This document shows positions 28,455 through 37,968 of a DNA stretch of 64,000 nt, one piece after another. The stretch's first letter is position 1, and the number at the start of each line of letters is the position of its first letter. This DNA comes from Desulfuromonas thiophila. Its GTDB lineage: Bacteria > Desulfobacterota > Desulfuromonadia > Desulfuromonadales > Desulfuromonadaceae. The position numbers were made by a program, and so were the translations under genes. The stretch lies in NCBI RefSeq assembly GCF_900101955.1, contig NZ_FNAQ01000003.1:231392-295391 (forward strand), in the 5' to 3' direction. Below the pieces are notes generated by a model, which worked only from the letters and a program-made list of their open reading frames with translations, was not told the DNA's origin and searched no databases.

Positions 28455-29660
28455 TCAGCCTTCCGTGGCGGTTTTGCGGATTTCCCGCAAAACGCTGGTT
28501 GCAAAACAGCCAGCCGGCAGGGAGAAGTGCACCATCAGGTCAGCGTCGGCGGCCTGACAGTGGCAGTCGGCCGGAAAAACGCGCAGAGGACGGCGTTCGC
28601 CGGTAAGATGCAGACCCTTAAGCGCGGTGAAGGCATCGGCAGGCAGCTGCTCCGCCACCAGCAACTGCTGTTCGAGGCGGGCCATGGCGCCTTCGCTGGT
28701 CAGTGCCCGACTGCCTGGCAACAGGCCGGCCGGACTGATCTCGCCGGCGTTGGCGCGGGGCTGCTCGGCGACGGCGTCACTCACCCGGAAACAGGCCCCC
28801 TTGGCGTGAATGTAGGCGATATCGCCTGGCCACAGCTGGCCGAGGCTGGTGAGGCGCTCTGTCACCAGCGTGTCGAAAAAGGCCGACTGCCAGGCGCTCA
28901 GATACAGCGCCAGGCGCTTGCGCGGCAGCCCCAGAACCGCCTGGCGCGGGCTGCGGCCCTGCTGCAGCTGCAGCAGCAGGCGGCGTTCATCGCGCATGGC
29001 GGCGGGCAGGGCGGCACAGGCGGTGGCCTGATCGCCGGCAGCGAAGGCCTCGGCCGCCTGGCGCCAGCGTTCGTTGGTGATACGGGCCGGCGGGCCGATG
29101 ATTTCAGCCAGGGCGCGATCGAAATCCTGCTGCAGCAAGGCGCGACCGACCGCGGCATTGTTGCCCAGCACGCCGTAGCGTTGCGGACCGAAACGGTTTG
29201 GCACGCCCTGCTGCTGCAGCCGTTGGAGAATGGCCTCGGCGCGGCACGGCGCGTCGTTTTCCACTTGGCGCAGGCGAATGCTGAAACGGTTGCCGCGCAG
29301 GTGCCCAAGACGCAGTTTGTTGCCGTGGCGGCTCAGCTGCAGCAACCGCACCTGCGGCAGGGTCAGGGCTTCAAGCTGCTCGGCGCGGGCACCGGCGATG
29401 GACAACCACTGGCGGCTGCGGGCCTGGGTGTCCTTGAGGCCGGCATAGCCGAAACGGTCGCGTGGCAGGCGCAGGATCTGGCTGAGCTGCTCGACCAGGG
29501 CGAAGGTGCTCAGGCCCTCCTTCTCTACCAGCAGGTAGAGATGTTCGCCGCTGCCACAGGGCAGATAGGCGGGGATCTCCTCGACACAGAAATCCTCGGG
29601 CTGCTGTTTAAGCAGGCCACCGGTGCCGGCTAGATCGGCTGTCAGATAAGGAATCTTCAT
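28455..29660 (-). CDS. truD: tRNA pseudouridine(13) synthase
   Basis: A 401-residue TruD. The signature GYAGLKDTQARSRQWLSI contains the catalytic Asp, and NRFSIRLRQ and GNNAAVGRALLQQDFDRAL match the family. I chose the ATG at 29660 (MKIPYLTADLAGTGG); the longer upstream frame lies inside trmB and is not TruD-like. The start overlaps the trmB stop by 4 bases, so the two tRNA-modification genes are coupled. Confidence 0.93.
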   Translation of the reverse strand: MKIPYLTADLAGTGGLLKQQPEDFCVEEIPAYLPCGSGEHLYLLVEKEGLSTFALVEQLSQILRLPRDRFGYAGLKDTQARSRQWLSIAGARAEQLEALTLPQVRLLQLSRHGNKLRLGHLRGNRFSIRLRQVENDAPCRAEAILQRLQQQGVPNRFGPQRYGVLGNNAAVGRALLQQDFDRALAEIIGPPARITNERWRQAAEAFAAGDQATACAALPAAMRDERRLLLQLQQGRSPRQAVLGLPRKRLALYLSAWQSAFFDTLVTERLTSLGQLWPGDIAYIHAKGACFRVSDAVAEQPRANAGEISPAGLLPGSRALTSEGAMARLEQQLLVAEQLPADAFTALKGLHLTGERRPLRVFPADCHCQAADADLMVHFSLPAGCFATSVLREIRKTATEG

Positions 29661-30391
29661 GGCCCGAGCTCCTGTCCGTTGGCCGGGTGTGGATGGCGGG
29701 TACGGAAGCCGGTCGGCAGTGCTGGTCGGTCGGCTTCGCTCAGCTGCAGTCCCGCCTGGCGGTGGCGGGCGATGAAGTAGATGGGCAGATTGCCGGCGAG
29801 AAAGCGGCGCATGTATTTCGACAGCGGGTAGCCGGGCAGGGCCGTGGTCACGGCGGTGGCGCCGGGCTGGACATAACCTTCGATTCCCGCCAGCAGGCAA
29901 GCCACCTGGTTGGCGTAGTTGGCCACGTCGCTGGCGAAGTGCAGACGGCCATCATCCGTCAGACAGCACAGCAGCAGGCGCAGAAAGTCACCATTGACCA
30001 GGCGGCGGTCGCGGTGGCGTTTTTTGGGCCAGGGGTCGGGACAATTGATGTAAACAGCGCTGAGGCTGTTGGCCGGGCAATGCTGGTGCAACAGGTAACG
30101 GGCCTCGACACGCAGTACCCGCACATGGTTCAGGCCGGCCTTTTCCAGCCGGCGGCAGGTTTTCAGACAGCCCTTATTGTAGATATCGATGGCGATAAAA
30201 TTGGTCATCGGATTGGCGGCGGCCAGTTCGGCCATGAAATCGCCGATACCGCAGCCGATTTCCAGCGCCAGTGGCCGGTCGGGCTGGGCGAACAGCTGAC
30301 GCAGATCGCGGCAGCCGATGAGCTGCTCTGGTGGCACGAACAGCGGCGAATGGATGGGGAGAATACGCTGGGTGGTGGCGGTTGTGGTCAT
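29657..30391 (-). CDS. trmB: tRNA (guanine-N7)-methyltransferase
   Basis: A 244-residue SAM-dependent methyltransferase that makes m7G46 in tRNA. Motif I is LEIGCGIGDFMAELA, followed by NFIAIDIYNKGCLKTC and the family motif YINCPDPWPKKRHRDRRLV. The start at 30391 is chosen for its proximity to the conserved domain and GAGG just upstream; the frame extends further, but those residues look non-coding. It is the first gene of trmB-truD, divergent from the DAHP synthase gene. Confidence 0.93.
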   Translation of the reverse strand: MTTTATTQRILPIHSPLFVPPEQLIGCRDLRQLFAQPDRPLALEIGCGIGDFMAELAAANPMTNFIAIDIYNKGCLKTCRRLEKAGLNHVRVLRVEARYLLHQHCPANSLSAVYINCPDPWPKKRHRDRRLVNGDFLRLLLCCLTDDGRLHFASDVANYANQVACLLAGIEGYVQPGATAVTTALPGYPLSKYMRRFLAGNLPIYFIARHRQAGLQLSEADRPALPTGFRTRHPHPANGQELGP

Positions 30392-30709
30392 AACCTCACG
30401 GAAATCCTGGCAGGATAAAGGAGCTGCGGCGGCGGACACCGCTGGCTGAGAGGCAGCAGGGCTGAAAATCGGCCGGAACCTAGCACAGGCCGGCAGCGAT
30501 TGCAACGCGCAGCCACGCCGGCTGGCCGCAAAAAACATTGAAATCAGGCTTGGGCGCCGCTAGGCTAGCACCGTTTCCCAGCTCCGCGTGGTCCCCGCCG
30601 CCTGAGCCGATATTTGGCAGTGCCTTGCGCTGTCGTTCCTCCATTCAGATCGGCCGCTGCCGGCTGCCCGCAACCCGCTCGCCAGAGCCGCACAAGGAGA
30701 ATTCCGCCC

Positions 30710-31750
30710 ATGTTGATTGTCATGAATCAGGATGCCACATCGCAACAGATTGATGCTGTGACGGCGGCCGTTGCCGCCCTGGGCCTGCGTGCCGAACCGA
30801 TTCCCGGCAGCAGCCGTACCGCCATTGGTGTGCTGGGCAACCAGGGCTACGTCGATGATGCGACCATTCGCAACCTGCCTGGTGTGCGCGAAACCCTGCA
30901 CGTCAGCAAGCCCTACAAGCTGGTGTCGCGCGATTTTCATCCAGCTTCGACCCAGGTGCGGGTCGGTCCGGTGATCATTGGTGATGGCCAGCCGCCGGTG
31001 ATGATGGCCGGTCCCTGTTCCATCGAAAGCGAGGCCCAGATGCTGGCCAGTGCCCGCATCGTCAGGGATGCCGGCGCCACCATCCTGCGTGGTGGCGCGT
31101 TCAAGCCGCGCACCGGCCCGCATAGTTTCCAGGGTCTTGGCGTCGAGGGTTTGAAATTGCTGCGTCAGGCCGGCGATGCCGTGGGCCTGCCGGTGGTGAC
31201 CGAGGTCATGCGCATCGGCCAGCTTGAGGATGTCTGCCGCTATGCCGATCTGTTGCAGATCGGTGCGCGCAACATGCAGAACTTCGACCTGCTCAAGGAG
31301 GTTGGCCGGTTGCGTGTGCCGGTGCTGCTCAAACGCGGCATGAGTGCCACCATCGAGGAGTTTCTTGCTGCCGCCGAGTACATTGTCGCCGAGGGCAACG
31401 ATCAGCTGATTCTGTGCGAGCGCGGCATCCGCACCTTCGAAACCGCCACCCGCAACACCCTCGATCTGTCGGTGGTGCCGCTGGTGCGTCAACTCAGTCA
31501 TCTGCCCATCATTGTTGATCCCAGTCATGCCACCGGCCGTCGGCCACTGGTGCCGGTGATGGCGCAGGCGGCGCTGGTGTGCGGCGCTCATGGCCTGATG
31601 GTGGAGGTGCATCACGATCCGGCCCATGCCCTGTGCGACGGTGCCCAGAGTCTTGACGGCCCGCAGTTCGCCCGCCTGATGGGCCAGCTGGCGCAGCTGA
31701 CCGCGTTTCTGCGTGATCAGCGTGCGGCGGAGACCGGCGCGGCGTGCTGA
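30710..31750 (+). CDS. aroF: 3-deoxy-7-phosphoheptulonate synthase (type I-beta)
   Basis: A 346-residue DAHP synthase that starts the shikimate pathway from PEP and erythrose 4-phosphate. An N-terminal ferredoxin-like regulatory domain (residues 1-70) precedes the barrel: MMAGPCSIESEAQM, ILRGGAFKPRTGPHSFQGLG, LLKRGMSATIEEFL and PIIVDPSHATGRR. This layout matches the feedback-regulated Thermotoga-like form. AAGGAGAA precedes the ATG at 30710. The end overlaps the next gene (AGCS symporter) by 7 bases. Confidence 0.95.
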   Translation: MLIVMNQDATSQQIDAVTAAVAALGLRAEPIPGSSRTAIGVLGNQGYVDDATIRNLPGVRETLHVSKPYKLVSRDFHPASTQVRVGPVIIGDGQPPVMMAGPCSIESEAQMLASARIVRDAGATILRGGAFKPRTGPHSFQGLGVEGLKLLRQAGDAVGLPVVTEVMRIGQLEDVCRYADLLQIGARNMQNFDLLKEVGRLRVPVLLKRGMSATIEEFLAAAEYIVAEGNDQLILCERGIRTFETATRNTLDLSVVPLVRQLSHLPIIVDPSHATGRRPLVPVMAQAALVCGAHGLMVEVHHDPAHALCDGAQSLDGPQFARLMGQLAQLTAFLRDQRAAETGAAC

Positions 31751-33084
31751 ATCTGCAGGAGCTGATGGCCCAACTCAATGCCTTTGTCTGGGGGCCGGTG
31801 ATGCTGGCCCTGCTGGTTGGCACCGGTCTGTGGTTGAGTCTGCGGCTTAAGGGTATTCAGTTGCGTTGTCTGCCGCGGGCCTTGCGGCTGGTATTCGGCC
31901 GCCGGCCGGCCGCCGGCGCCGGTGACATCTCGCCGTTTCAGGCCCTGACCACCGCCCTGGCCGCCACCATTGGCACTGGCAACATCGCCGGGGTTGCCAC
32001 GGCCATCTATTTGGGCGGGCCGGGCGCCATCTTCTGGATGTGGCTCTGTGCCCTGGTGGGCATGGCCACCAAGTACGCCGAGGCGGTGCTGGCGGTGCAT
32101 TTCCGTGAACAGTTGCCCGATGGCACCATGCAGGGCGGCCCCATGCGCTATCTCAGCGTCGGTCTTGGTCTGCCCTGGTTGGGGCTGCTGTTTGCCCTGA
32201 TGGGCAGTGTGGCCGCTTTCGGCATCGGCAGCATGGTCCAGTCCAACTCGGTCGCCGTGGCTTTGCAGGCCAGCTTTCAGGTGCCGCCGCTGCTGACCGG
32301 ACTGGGGCTGGGGCTGGCCAGTGCCCTGGTGATCCTCGGCGGTATTCATCGCATCGGCCGGGTGACGGAAAAGCTGGTGCCGCTGATGGCGCTGTCGTAC
32401 ATGGTGGCGGCTCTGGTCATCCTGCTGAAAAACGCGGCGGCCATTCCTGCTGCCCTGGCCCTGATTTTCAGCCATGCCTTCGCGCCGGCGGCGGCCAGCG
32501 CTGGCTTCGCCGGTGCCACGGTGGCCATGGCCATCCGCTTTGGTGTCGCTCGCGGGGTGTTCTCCAACGAGGCCGGCCTGGGCAGCGCTCCCATCGCCCA
32601 TGCTGCCGCCCGTACCGACAGCCCGGTGCGGCAGGGTTTGATCGCCATGACGGGTGTTTTTTTCGATACCCTGATCGTCTGCAGCCTGACGGCGCTGGTC
32701 ATCCTGACCTCCGGTTTGTGGGACAGCGGCGAACGCTCCAGCGCCCTGACGGCGCTGGCGTTCGAGGCGGCTCTGCCGGGTGCCGGTGCCCTCATCGTCA
32801 CCCTCGGGCTGGTGGTGTTTGCTTATTCGACCATGCTGGGCTGGGCCTATTATGGTGAGCAATGCATCGAATATGTTTTCGGCTTGCGCGCCCGGCTGCC
32901 GTACCGGCTGCTGTTTTGTCTGGTGATTGTCTGGGGGGCGCTGGAGAAGATTGGTCTGGTGTGGGACTTCTCCGACGCCATGAACGGCGCCATGGCCATT
33001 CCCAATCTGATCGGTCTGATTGGTCTGTCGGGGCTGGTGGCCCGTCTGACGCGCCAGGCCTTTGCCTCCGGTGAGCTTCGATGA
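31744..33084 (+). CDS. Sodium:alanine symporter, AGCS family
   Basis: A 446-residue inner-membrane transporter with 10-11 hydrophobic segments. Family signatures are TALAATIGTGNIAGVATAI, GGPGAIFWMWLCALVGMATK, MQGGPMRYLSVGLG and RGVFSNEAGLGSAPIAHAAA. It imports alanine, glycine or a related amino acid with sodium. The GTG start overlaps the DAHP synthase end by 7 bases, and the stop overlaps the priA start (ATGA). The pairing with aroF could reflect aromatic or small amino acid supply, but this is speculative. Confidence 0.94.
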   Translation: MLNLQELMAQLNAFVWGPVMLALLVGTGLWLSLRLKGIQLRCLPRALRLVFGRRPAAGAGDISPFQALTTALAATIGTGNIAGVATAIYLGGPGAIFWMWLCALVGMATKYAEAVLAVHFREQLPDGTMQGGPMRYLSVGLGLPWLGLLFALMGSVAAFGIGSMVQSNSVAVALQASFQVPPLLTGLGLGLASALVILGGIHRIGRVTEKLVPLMALSYMVAALVILLKNAAAIPAALALIFSHAFAPAAASAGFAGATVAMAIRFGVARGVFSNEAGLGSAPIAHAAARTDSPVRQGLIAMTGVFFDTLIVCSLTALVILTSGLWDSGERSSALTALAFEAALPGAGALIVTLGLVVFAYSTMLGWAYYGEQCIEYVFGLRARLPYRLLFCLVIVWGALEKIGLVWDFSDAMNGAMAIPNLIGLIGLSGLVARLTRQAFASGELR

Positions 33085-35291
33085 CCCCTGCGACGCCAGC
33101 GACTGACGGCTGGGTCGAGGTGGCGCTGCTGGCGCCCCTGCCGGCACTGACTTATGCTGTGCCGGCCGAACTGGCCGCCGCTGCCGTGGCGGGTCGACGG
33201 GTGCGGGTGCCACTGGGCCGGCGCACGGTGCTGGGCGTGGTGCTGGGGCCGCAGGCGCAGGCGCCGATCGGTTGTCGCATTCGGCCGCTGACGCAACTGC
33301 TCGATAATGGGCCGGTGCTGCCGCCGGAGCTGCTGGCTTTTTTGCGCCGGGCCGCCGCCTACTATGCCTGTCCGCTGGGGCTGGCACTGAAGACGGCCCT
33401 GCCGCAAGCACTCAGTGGGCTGCAGCCACCACCAACGCAGGAGGAAAACCATTATCGCTGCCTTGTGACCGACCCGCCACTGCGTGGCCGGCTGCAGCAG
33501 GAACTGGTGGCATTCATTGCCGAACGGGGCACGGTGAGTCTGACCGCCTTGCGCGGCCGCTTCGCTCAACCCCACGCGGCCCTGCGGCGGCTGGAACAGT
33601 TGGGGGTGCTGGTTTGCGAGCGTCAGTCTCGTCCCCATGATCCCTTTGCCTGTCAGCCCTGTCAGCCTGAAGCGGCGCCGGCGCTGACCGCGGCCCAGCA
33701 GCAGGCCCTGAAGGCGGTGACAGCGGCACTGCGGGCCGGTGGCTTCGCGCCTTTTTTGTTGCACGGCGTTACCGGCAGCGGCAAAACCGAGGTGTATCTG
33801 CAGGCCATTGCCGAGGTGTTGCGGCAGGGACGTCAGGCCCTGGTGCTGGTGCCGGAGATCGCCCTCACGCCGCAGCTGGTCGGCCGCTTTCGCGCCCGTC
33901 TCGAAGCTAAAGGGGCTCGTATCGGCGTGCTGCATTCGGCGCTGGCCGGCTCGGAGCGCTATGCGGTCTGGCAAGGGGCCGCTGCCGGAACGCTGGACAT
34001 TGTCATCGGGGCCCGTTCGGCCCTGTTCGTGCCGCTGGCCCGCCCAGGCATACTGGTGGTGGACGAGGAGCAGGACGACAGCTACAAACAGGCCGAGGGG
34101 TTTCGCTACCATGCCCGCGATCTGGCGCTGCTGCGGGCCCAGATGGCGGCGGTGCCGGTGCTGCTGGGCAGTGCTACCCCGGCCCTGACCAGCTACCAAC
34201 GCGCCCGCAGCGGCGCCTGGCATTATCTGGAACTGGCCGAGCGGGTCAATGCCCGGCCGCTGCCGACCATGGAAATCGTTGATCTCTCCGCTGTGCCACG
34301 CGCCGAGGGGCCGCTGTCGCCACCGTTGTGCACGGCTCTGGCGGAAACCCTGCAGCGGGGCGAACAAAGCCTGTTGCTGCTCAACCGGCGCGGTTTCGCC
34401 CCTTTTTTACTCTGTCAGGATTGTGGCCATTGTCCGCGTTGTCCCAATTGTGACATCAGCCTCACCTGGCACCGGGCCGAAGGCCGGTTGCGCTGCCACT
34501 ACTGCGATTACCGTATCGTGCCGGCGGATTGCTGTCCCGTCTGCGGCGGTGCCACCTTCGAGCCGGCCGGTGTTGGCACCGAACAGCTCGAAGCGCTGCT
34601 GCGCGAACGGTTCCCGGCGGCCCGCATTGCCCGCATGGATCGCGACAGTACCCGCGCCAAGGGCGCCCAGCAGCTGCTGGTCGAGCAGATGAGCCGGCGC
34701 CAGGTTGATATCCTCGTCGGCACCCAGATGGTGGCCAAGGGCCACGATTTCGCTGCCGTTACCCTGGTGGGCATTATTGATGCCGATGCCGCCCTGAACA
34801 TCCCGGATTTTCGCGCCGCCGAGCGCAGCTTCGCCCTGCTGGCCCAGGTAGCCGGCCGTGCCGGCCGCGCTGAATTGCCCGGCCGGGTGCTGGTGCAGAC
34901 CCGCTGCAGCGATCATCCGGTGCTTGGCTGCGCCCTGACCCAGGATTACGCCGCCTTTTGTGCTCAGGAACTGCCCCAACGACAGCTGCTTGGTTATCCA
35001 CCCTATGGCTACCTGGTGAACCTGGTGCTGTCGGCGCTTGACCGGGTGCTGGTGGAGCGCCACGCTGCTGCCCTGGCGGCCGCCTTGCGGCTGCCGGCCG
35101 GAGTCGAACTGCTGGGGCCGGCGCCCTGTCCCCTGTTCCGCCTGCGCAACCGCTACCGGTTGCAGATTCTGCTCAAAGCCACTGAGCGGCCGCCCTTGCG
35201 CCGTCTGCTGGCTCAGGTGCAGCAAGAGGTGGCGCAGTTGCCGGCGCGGGTGCGGCTGGCGATCGACGTCGATCCCTGCGACATGCTGTAA
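33081..35291 (+). CDS. priA: Primosomal protein N' (replication restart helicase)
   Basis: A 736-residue PriA. The N-terminal 3'-end-binding domain is followed by helicase motifs: HGVTGSGKTEVYLQAI (Walker A), LVVDEEQDDSYKQ (Walker B), LGSATPALTSYQ and QVAGRAGRAELPG. A zinc-binding insert (residues about 450-495) has eight cysteines in CxxC pairs (CQDCGHCPRCPNCDIS ... CHYCDY ... CCPVCGG). Its ATG overlaps the stop of the AGCS gene by 4 bases. A 141-base gap to the next gene shows no terminator I can recognise. Confidence 0.96.
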   Translation: MTPATPATDGWVEVALLAPLPALTYAVPAELAAAAVAGRRVRVPLGRRTVLGVVLGPQAQAPIGCRIRPLTQLLDNGPVLPPELLAFLRRAAAYYACPLGLALKTALPQALSGLQPPPTQEENHYRCLVTDPPLRGRLQQELVAFIAERGTVSLTALRGRFAQPHAALRRLEQLGVLVCERQSRPHDPFACQPCQPEAAPALTAAQQQALKAVTAALRAGGFAPFLLHGVTGSGKTEVYLQAIAEVLRQGRQALVLVPEIALTPQLVGRFRARLEAKGARIGVLHSALAGSERYAVWQGAAAGTLDIVIGARSALFVPLARPGILVVDEEQDDSYKQAEGFRYHARDLALLRAQMAAVPVLLGSATPALTSYQRARSGAWHYLELAERVNARPLPTMEIVDLSAVPRAEGPLSPPLCTALAETLQRGEQSLLLLNRRGFAPFLLCQDCGHCPRCPNCDISLTWHRAEGRLRCHYCDYRIVPADCCPVCGGATFEPAGVGTEQLEALLRERFPAARIARMDRDSTRAKGAQQLLVEQMSRRQVDILVGTQMVAKGHDFAAVTLVGIIDADAALNIPDFRAAERSFALLAQVAGRAGRAELPGRVLVQTRCSDHPVLGCALTQDYAAFCAQELPQRQLLGYPPYGYLVNLVLSALDRVLVERHAAALAAALRLPAGVELLGPAPCPLFRLRNRYRLQILLKATERPPLRRLLAQVQQEVAQLPARVRLAIDVDPCDML

Positions 35292-35432
35292 CCTGTAACC
35301 GGCCGGTGGCAGATGGTTGCTGCTTTCTGGCTGATCGTGGCTGGAAACGGCCGCAATCGACCTTTCATCGGGTTCCGATGATTCCCCAGCTGGGGGCAGC
35401 GGCTGCTGATTGCTTGATAGCGGAGGAAAATC

Positions 35433-36110
35433 ATGACGGTGAATCGATTTCGCCTGGGGATGGTTGTTCTGCCTGTGTTGTTGATGGGGCTGCTGAGTGG
35501 TTGCCAGAGTGCCTATTTCGCCACCATGGAGAAGTTCGGCGTGCACAAACGCGATATTCTCGTCGAGCGGGTGGAACAGGCGCGGGAAAGTCAGCAGCAG
35601 GCCAAGGAGCAATTCCAGTCGGCGCTGGAGGCCTTCAGTGCCTTGACCGGTTTCGATGGTGGCGAGCTGGAGCGCCGCTACAAGACGTTGCGGGATCAGC
35701 TGCAGGCCAGCGAGGAGCAGGCGGCCCAGGTGCGTGAGCGGATTGTCGCTGTCGAACAGGTTGCCGCGGCGCTGTTCGATGAATGGCAGGAGGAGCTGGA
35801 TCAGTACAAGAGCGCCAGCCTGCGCCGTTCCAGCGAGCAGCAGTTGCGCGATACCCGTAATCGTTGCGATCAGCTGGTGCGCAGCATGCGGCGGGCCGAA
35901 CAGCATATTGAGCCGGTGCTGGAACCCTTGCGTGACCAGGTGCTTTATCTCAAACACAATCTCAATGCCCGGGCCGTGGCGGCCCTGCGCAACGAACTGG
36001 AGGGCATTCAGACGGATGTCCGTCGGCTGGTTCGCGAACTGGAGCAGGCGGTGGACGAGGCGGACCGCTTCATCCGCCAGATGGAGCCGGCCGGCCAGGC
36101 TGCCAAATAA
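35433..36110 (+). CDS. DUF2959-family lipoprotein with coiled coils
   Basis: A 225-residue protein. The signal ends in lipobox LLSGC (Cys at about residue 24), then YFATMEKFGVHKRDILVERVEQARESQ, the recognisable start of DUF2959. Nearly all the rest is charged heptad-type helix (residues 45-215), so a coiled-coil envelope protein is likely. Function is unknown. GGAGGAAAA precedes the ATG. It sits 24 bases before msrB and may share a transcript with the envelope genes that follow. Confidence 0.82.
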   Translation: MTVNRFRLGMVVLPVLLMGLLSGCQSAYFATMEKFGVHKRDILVERVEQARESQQQAKEQFQSALEAFSALTGFDGGELERRYKTLRDQLQASEEQAAQVRERIVAVEQVAAALFDEWQEELDQYKSASLRRSSEQQLRDTRNRCDQLVRSMRRAEQHIEPVLEPLRDQVLYLKHNLNARAVAALRNELEGIQTDVRRLVRELEQAVDEADRFIRQMEPAGQAAK

Positions 36111-36134
36111 TCCTGAACAGAAGGAGAACCACGG

Positions 36135-36644
36135 ATGTTAGTGACCGTATCGGCGTTGTCACTGCTGCTGATGACAGGGAGCGGCCCCAGCGGACAGGAG
36201 ATGCCCTTTGTCAAGCCGTCGCCAGCCCAACTGCGCCTTCAGCTGGGTGAATTGGCCTACCGGGTCACCCAGGAAGAGGCGACCGAGCCACCCTTCAGCC
36301 ATCCCTATGCCGCCAGCACGGCCGAAGGCCTTTATGTCGATGTGGTTTCAGGTGAGCCGTTGTTCAGTTCCCGCGACAAATTCGATTCCGGTACTGGCTG
36401 GCCCAGTTTCTGTCGTCCCCTGTTTGCCGAGGCCGTGGTGGAGAAAGAGGATCACCGCCTGTTGCGCCCCCGCATCGAGGTGCGCAGCCGCCAGGCGGAT
36501 TCCCATCTGGGCCATGTTTTTGCCGACGGCCCGCCGCCGACCCGTCGCCGCTACTGCATCAACGGCGTCGCCCTGCGGTTTGTGCCGCGCGAGCGGCTGG
36601 AGCAGGAAGGCTATGGTCGTTGGCGCGAACGGTTTACACCATGA
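36135..36644 (+). CDS. msrB: Peptide methionine-R-sulfoxide reductase, zinc-less form, possibly exported
   Basis: A 169-residue MsrB. Conserved are [41 protein letters not shown] and [12 protein letters not shown] with the catalytic Cys. Both CxxC zinc pairs are missing ([11 protein letters not shown] and [12 protein letters not shown] stand in their place). A Cys in GWPSFCRP could act as resolving residue. The first 15 residues are hydrophobic and may be a weak signal peptide. AAGGAG precedes the ATG, and the stop overlaps the mltA start. It would repair oxidised methionine, perhaps in the envelope. Confidence 0.9.
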   Translation: MLVTVSALSLLLMTGSGPSGQEMPFVKPSPAQLRLQLGELAYRVTQEEATEPPFSHPYAASTAEGLYVDVVSGEPLFSSRDKFDSGTGWPSFCRPLFAEAVVEKEDHRLLRPRIEVRSRQADSHLGHVFADGPPPTRRRYCINGVALRFVPRERLEQEGYGRWRERFTP

Positions 36645-37861
36645 GCTGGCGATTACAGACCCGGCCGTGCCGGTGTCGGTTTCGTCCGTCGGCCTGGGCT
36701 CAGGCGCTGCTGTTGACATTGATACTGGCGCTTTCGGCCTGCGCCCCCAAGCCTGCGCCCGTGCCTGAAGCACTGCCCCCAGTCAGTGCGGCGCGTCCCG
36801 CGCCGCCGGCCGCCGCTGAGCCCTACCGGCCGGTTCGCTTTGCCGATCTGCCCGGCTGGCAGCAGGACGATCAGCTCGGGGCGCTGCGGGCCTTCCGGCG
36901 CAGCTGCCGCTCGCTGCGCTGGCGTGACGGCTGGGCCGATCTGTGTCGCCGGGCGGCGGTGTTGCCGGAACAACCCGAAGCGATCCGGGCCTTTTTTGAG
37001 CAGGAGTTTACTCCCTGGCAGTTGCAGCAGGAGGACGGCCAGCCCGAAGGCGAGTTGACCGGCTACTATATTCCGGATGTCGAGGGTCGCCGTCAGCCGG
37101 ATGAGGAGTTTCGCTACCCGCTCTATGCCCGACCCGATGATCTGCTGATCATCGATCTGACGGCGGTCTATCCCGAACTTAAGGGCTACCGCCTGCGGGG
37201 CCGGCTCGAAGGCAACCGGGTGCTGCCCTATTTCGCGCGGGCCGAGATTGAGACCGATCAGCCGCCGCTGCGGGGCAGCGAGCTGTTCTGGCTGAAGGAT
37301 CCGGTGGCACTGTTTTTTCTGCAAATCCAGGGCTCGGGCCGGATACTGCTGCCCGGCGGTGAGCGGGTGCTGATACAGAACGCCGACCAGAACGGTCATC
37401 CCTTCCGCTCGATCGGCAAGCTGCTGCTCGACAGCGGCGAGATGCGCCGGCACCAGATGTCGCAGCAGAACCTGTCGCGCTGGGCGCGCGAAAACCCCGG
37501 CCGGGTACGGCAGCTGCTCAACGAAAACCCCAGCTATGTGTTTTTCCGGGTTGTCGAAAACAGCAGCGATGGCCCAACCGGTGCTCAGGGGGTGCCGCTG
37601 ACCGCGCGCCGCAGCCTGGCTGTCGACCCGCGCTTTGTGCCGCTGGGCGCTCCGGTTTATCTGACGAGTCGCTGGCCGAAAAGTGGTGAGCCGCTGCAGC
37701 GTCTGATGATCGCCCAGGATGCCGGCGGCGCCATCAAGGGGCGCGTGCGGGCCGATTTTTTCTGGGGCATGGGCGATCAGGCCGGCTTTTACGCTGCCCG
37801 CACCAAGTTCCCCGCCCGGCTCTGGCTGCTGTGGCCGCAGGGGCGCGCGCCGGGCCGTTAA
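36641..37861 (+). CDS. mltA: Membrane-bound lytic murein transglycosylase A
   Basis: A 406-residue lipoprotein. A signal with lipobox ALSAC (Cys near residue 34) precedes the MltA barrel ([45 protein letters not shown]) and a C-terminal 3D domain ([44 protein letters not shown]) with the catalytic Asp. It cleaves peptidoglycan to 1,6-anhydromuramyl products. The ATG overlaps the msrB stop by 4 bases; a longer frame to 36620 is possible. Confidence 0.94.
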   Translation: MSWRLQTRPCRCRFRPSAWAQALLLTLILALSACAPKPAPVPEALPPVSAARPAPPAAAEPYRPVRFADLPGWQQDDQLGALRAFRRSCRSLRWRDGWADLCRRAAVLPEQPEAIRAFFEQEFTPWQLQQEDGQPEGELTGYYIPDVEGRRQPDEEFRYPLYARPDDLLIIDLTAVYPELKGYRLRGRLEGNRVLPYFARAEIETDQPPLRGSELFWLKDPVALFFLQIQGSGRILLPGGERVLIQNADQNGHPFRSIGKLLLDSGEMRRHQMSQQNLSRWARENPGRVRQLLNENPSYVFFRVVENSSDGPTGAQGVPLTARRSLAVDPRFVPLGAPVYLTSRWPKSGEPLQRLMIAQDAGGAIKGRVRADFFWGMGDQAGFYAARTKFPARLWLLWPQGRAPGR

Positions 37862-37968
37862 TGTCCCTCTTGCCAATTTTCAGATTCGGGAGGATAGTAG
37901 CGCCGCGTTCCGGCCTGCGCCTGCCGGAGTGTTGCTGTTATCAACCCCTTGTCGGATCGAAGAGAGTC

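Noticed and set aside
31717..33411. 564-codon antisense frame opposite the AGCS symporter
   Set aside because: The plus strand carries clear AGCS motifs; the antisense product is Gly/Gln/His-rich filler.
36201..36644. Alternative internal start of msrB giving a cytoplasmic protein
   Set aside because: The ribosome-site-like AGGAG touches the ATG with no spacing, while the upstream start has AAGGAG at good distance.
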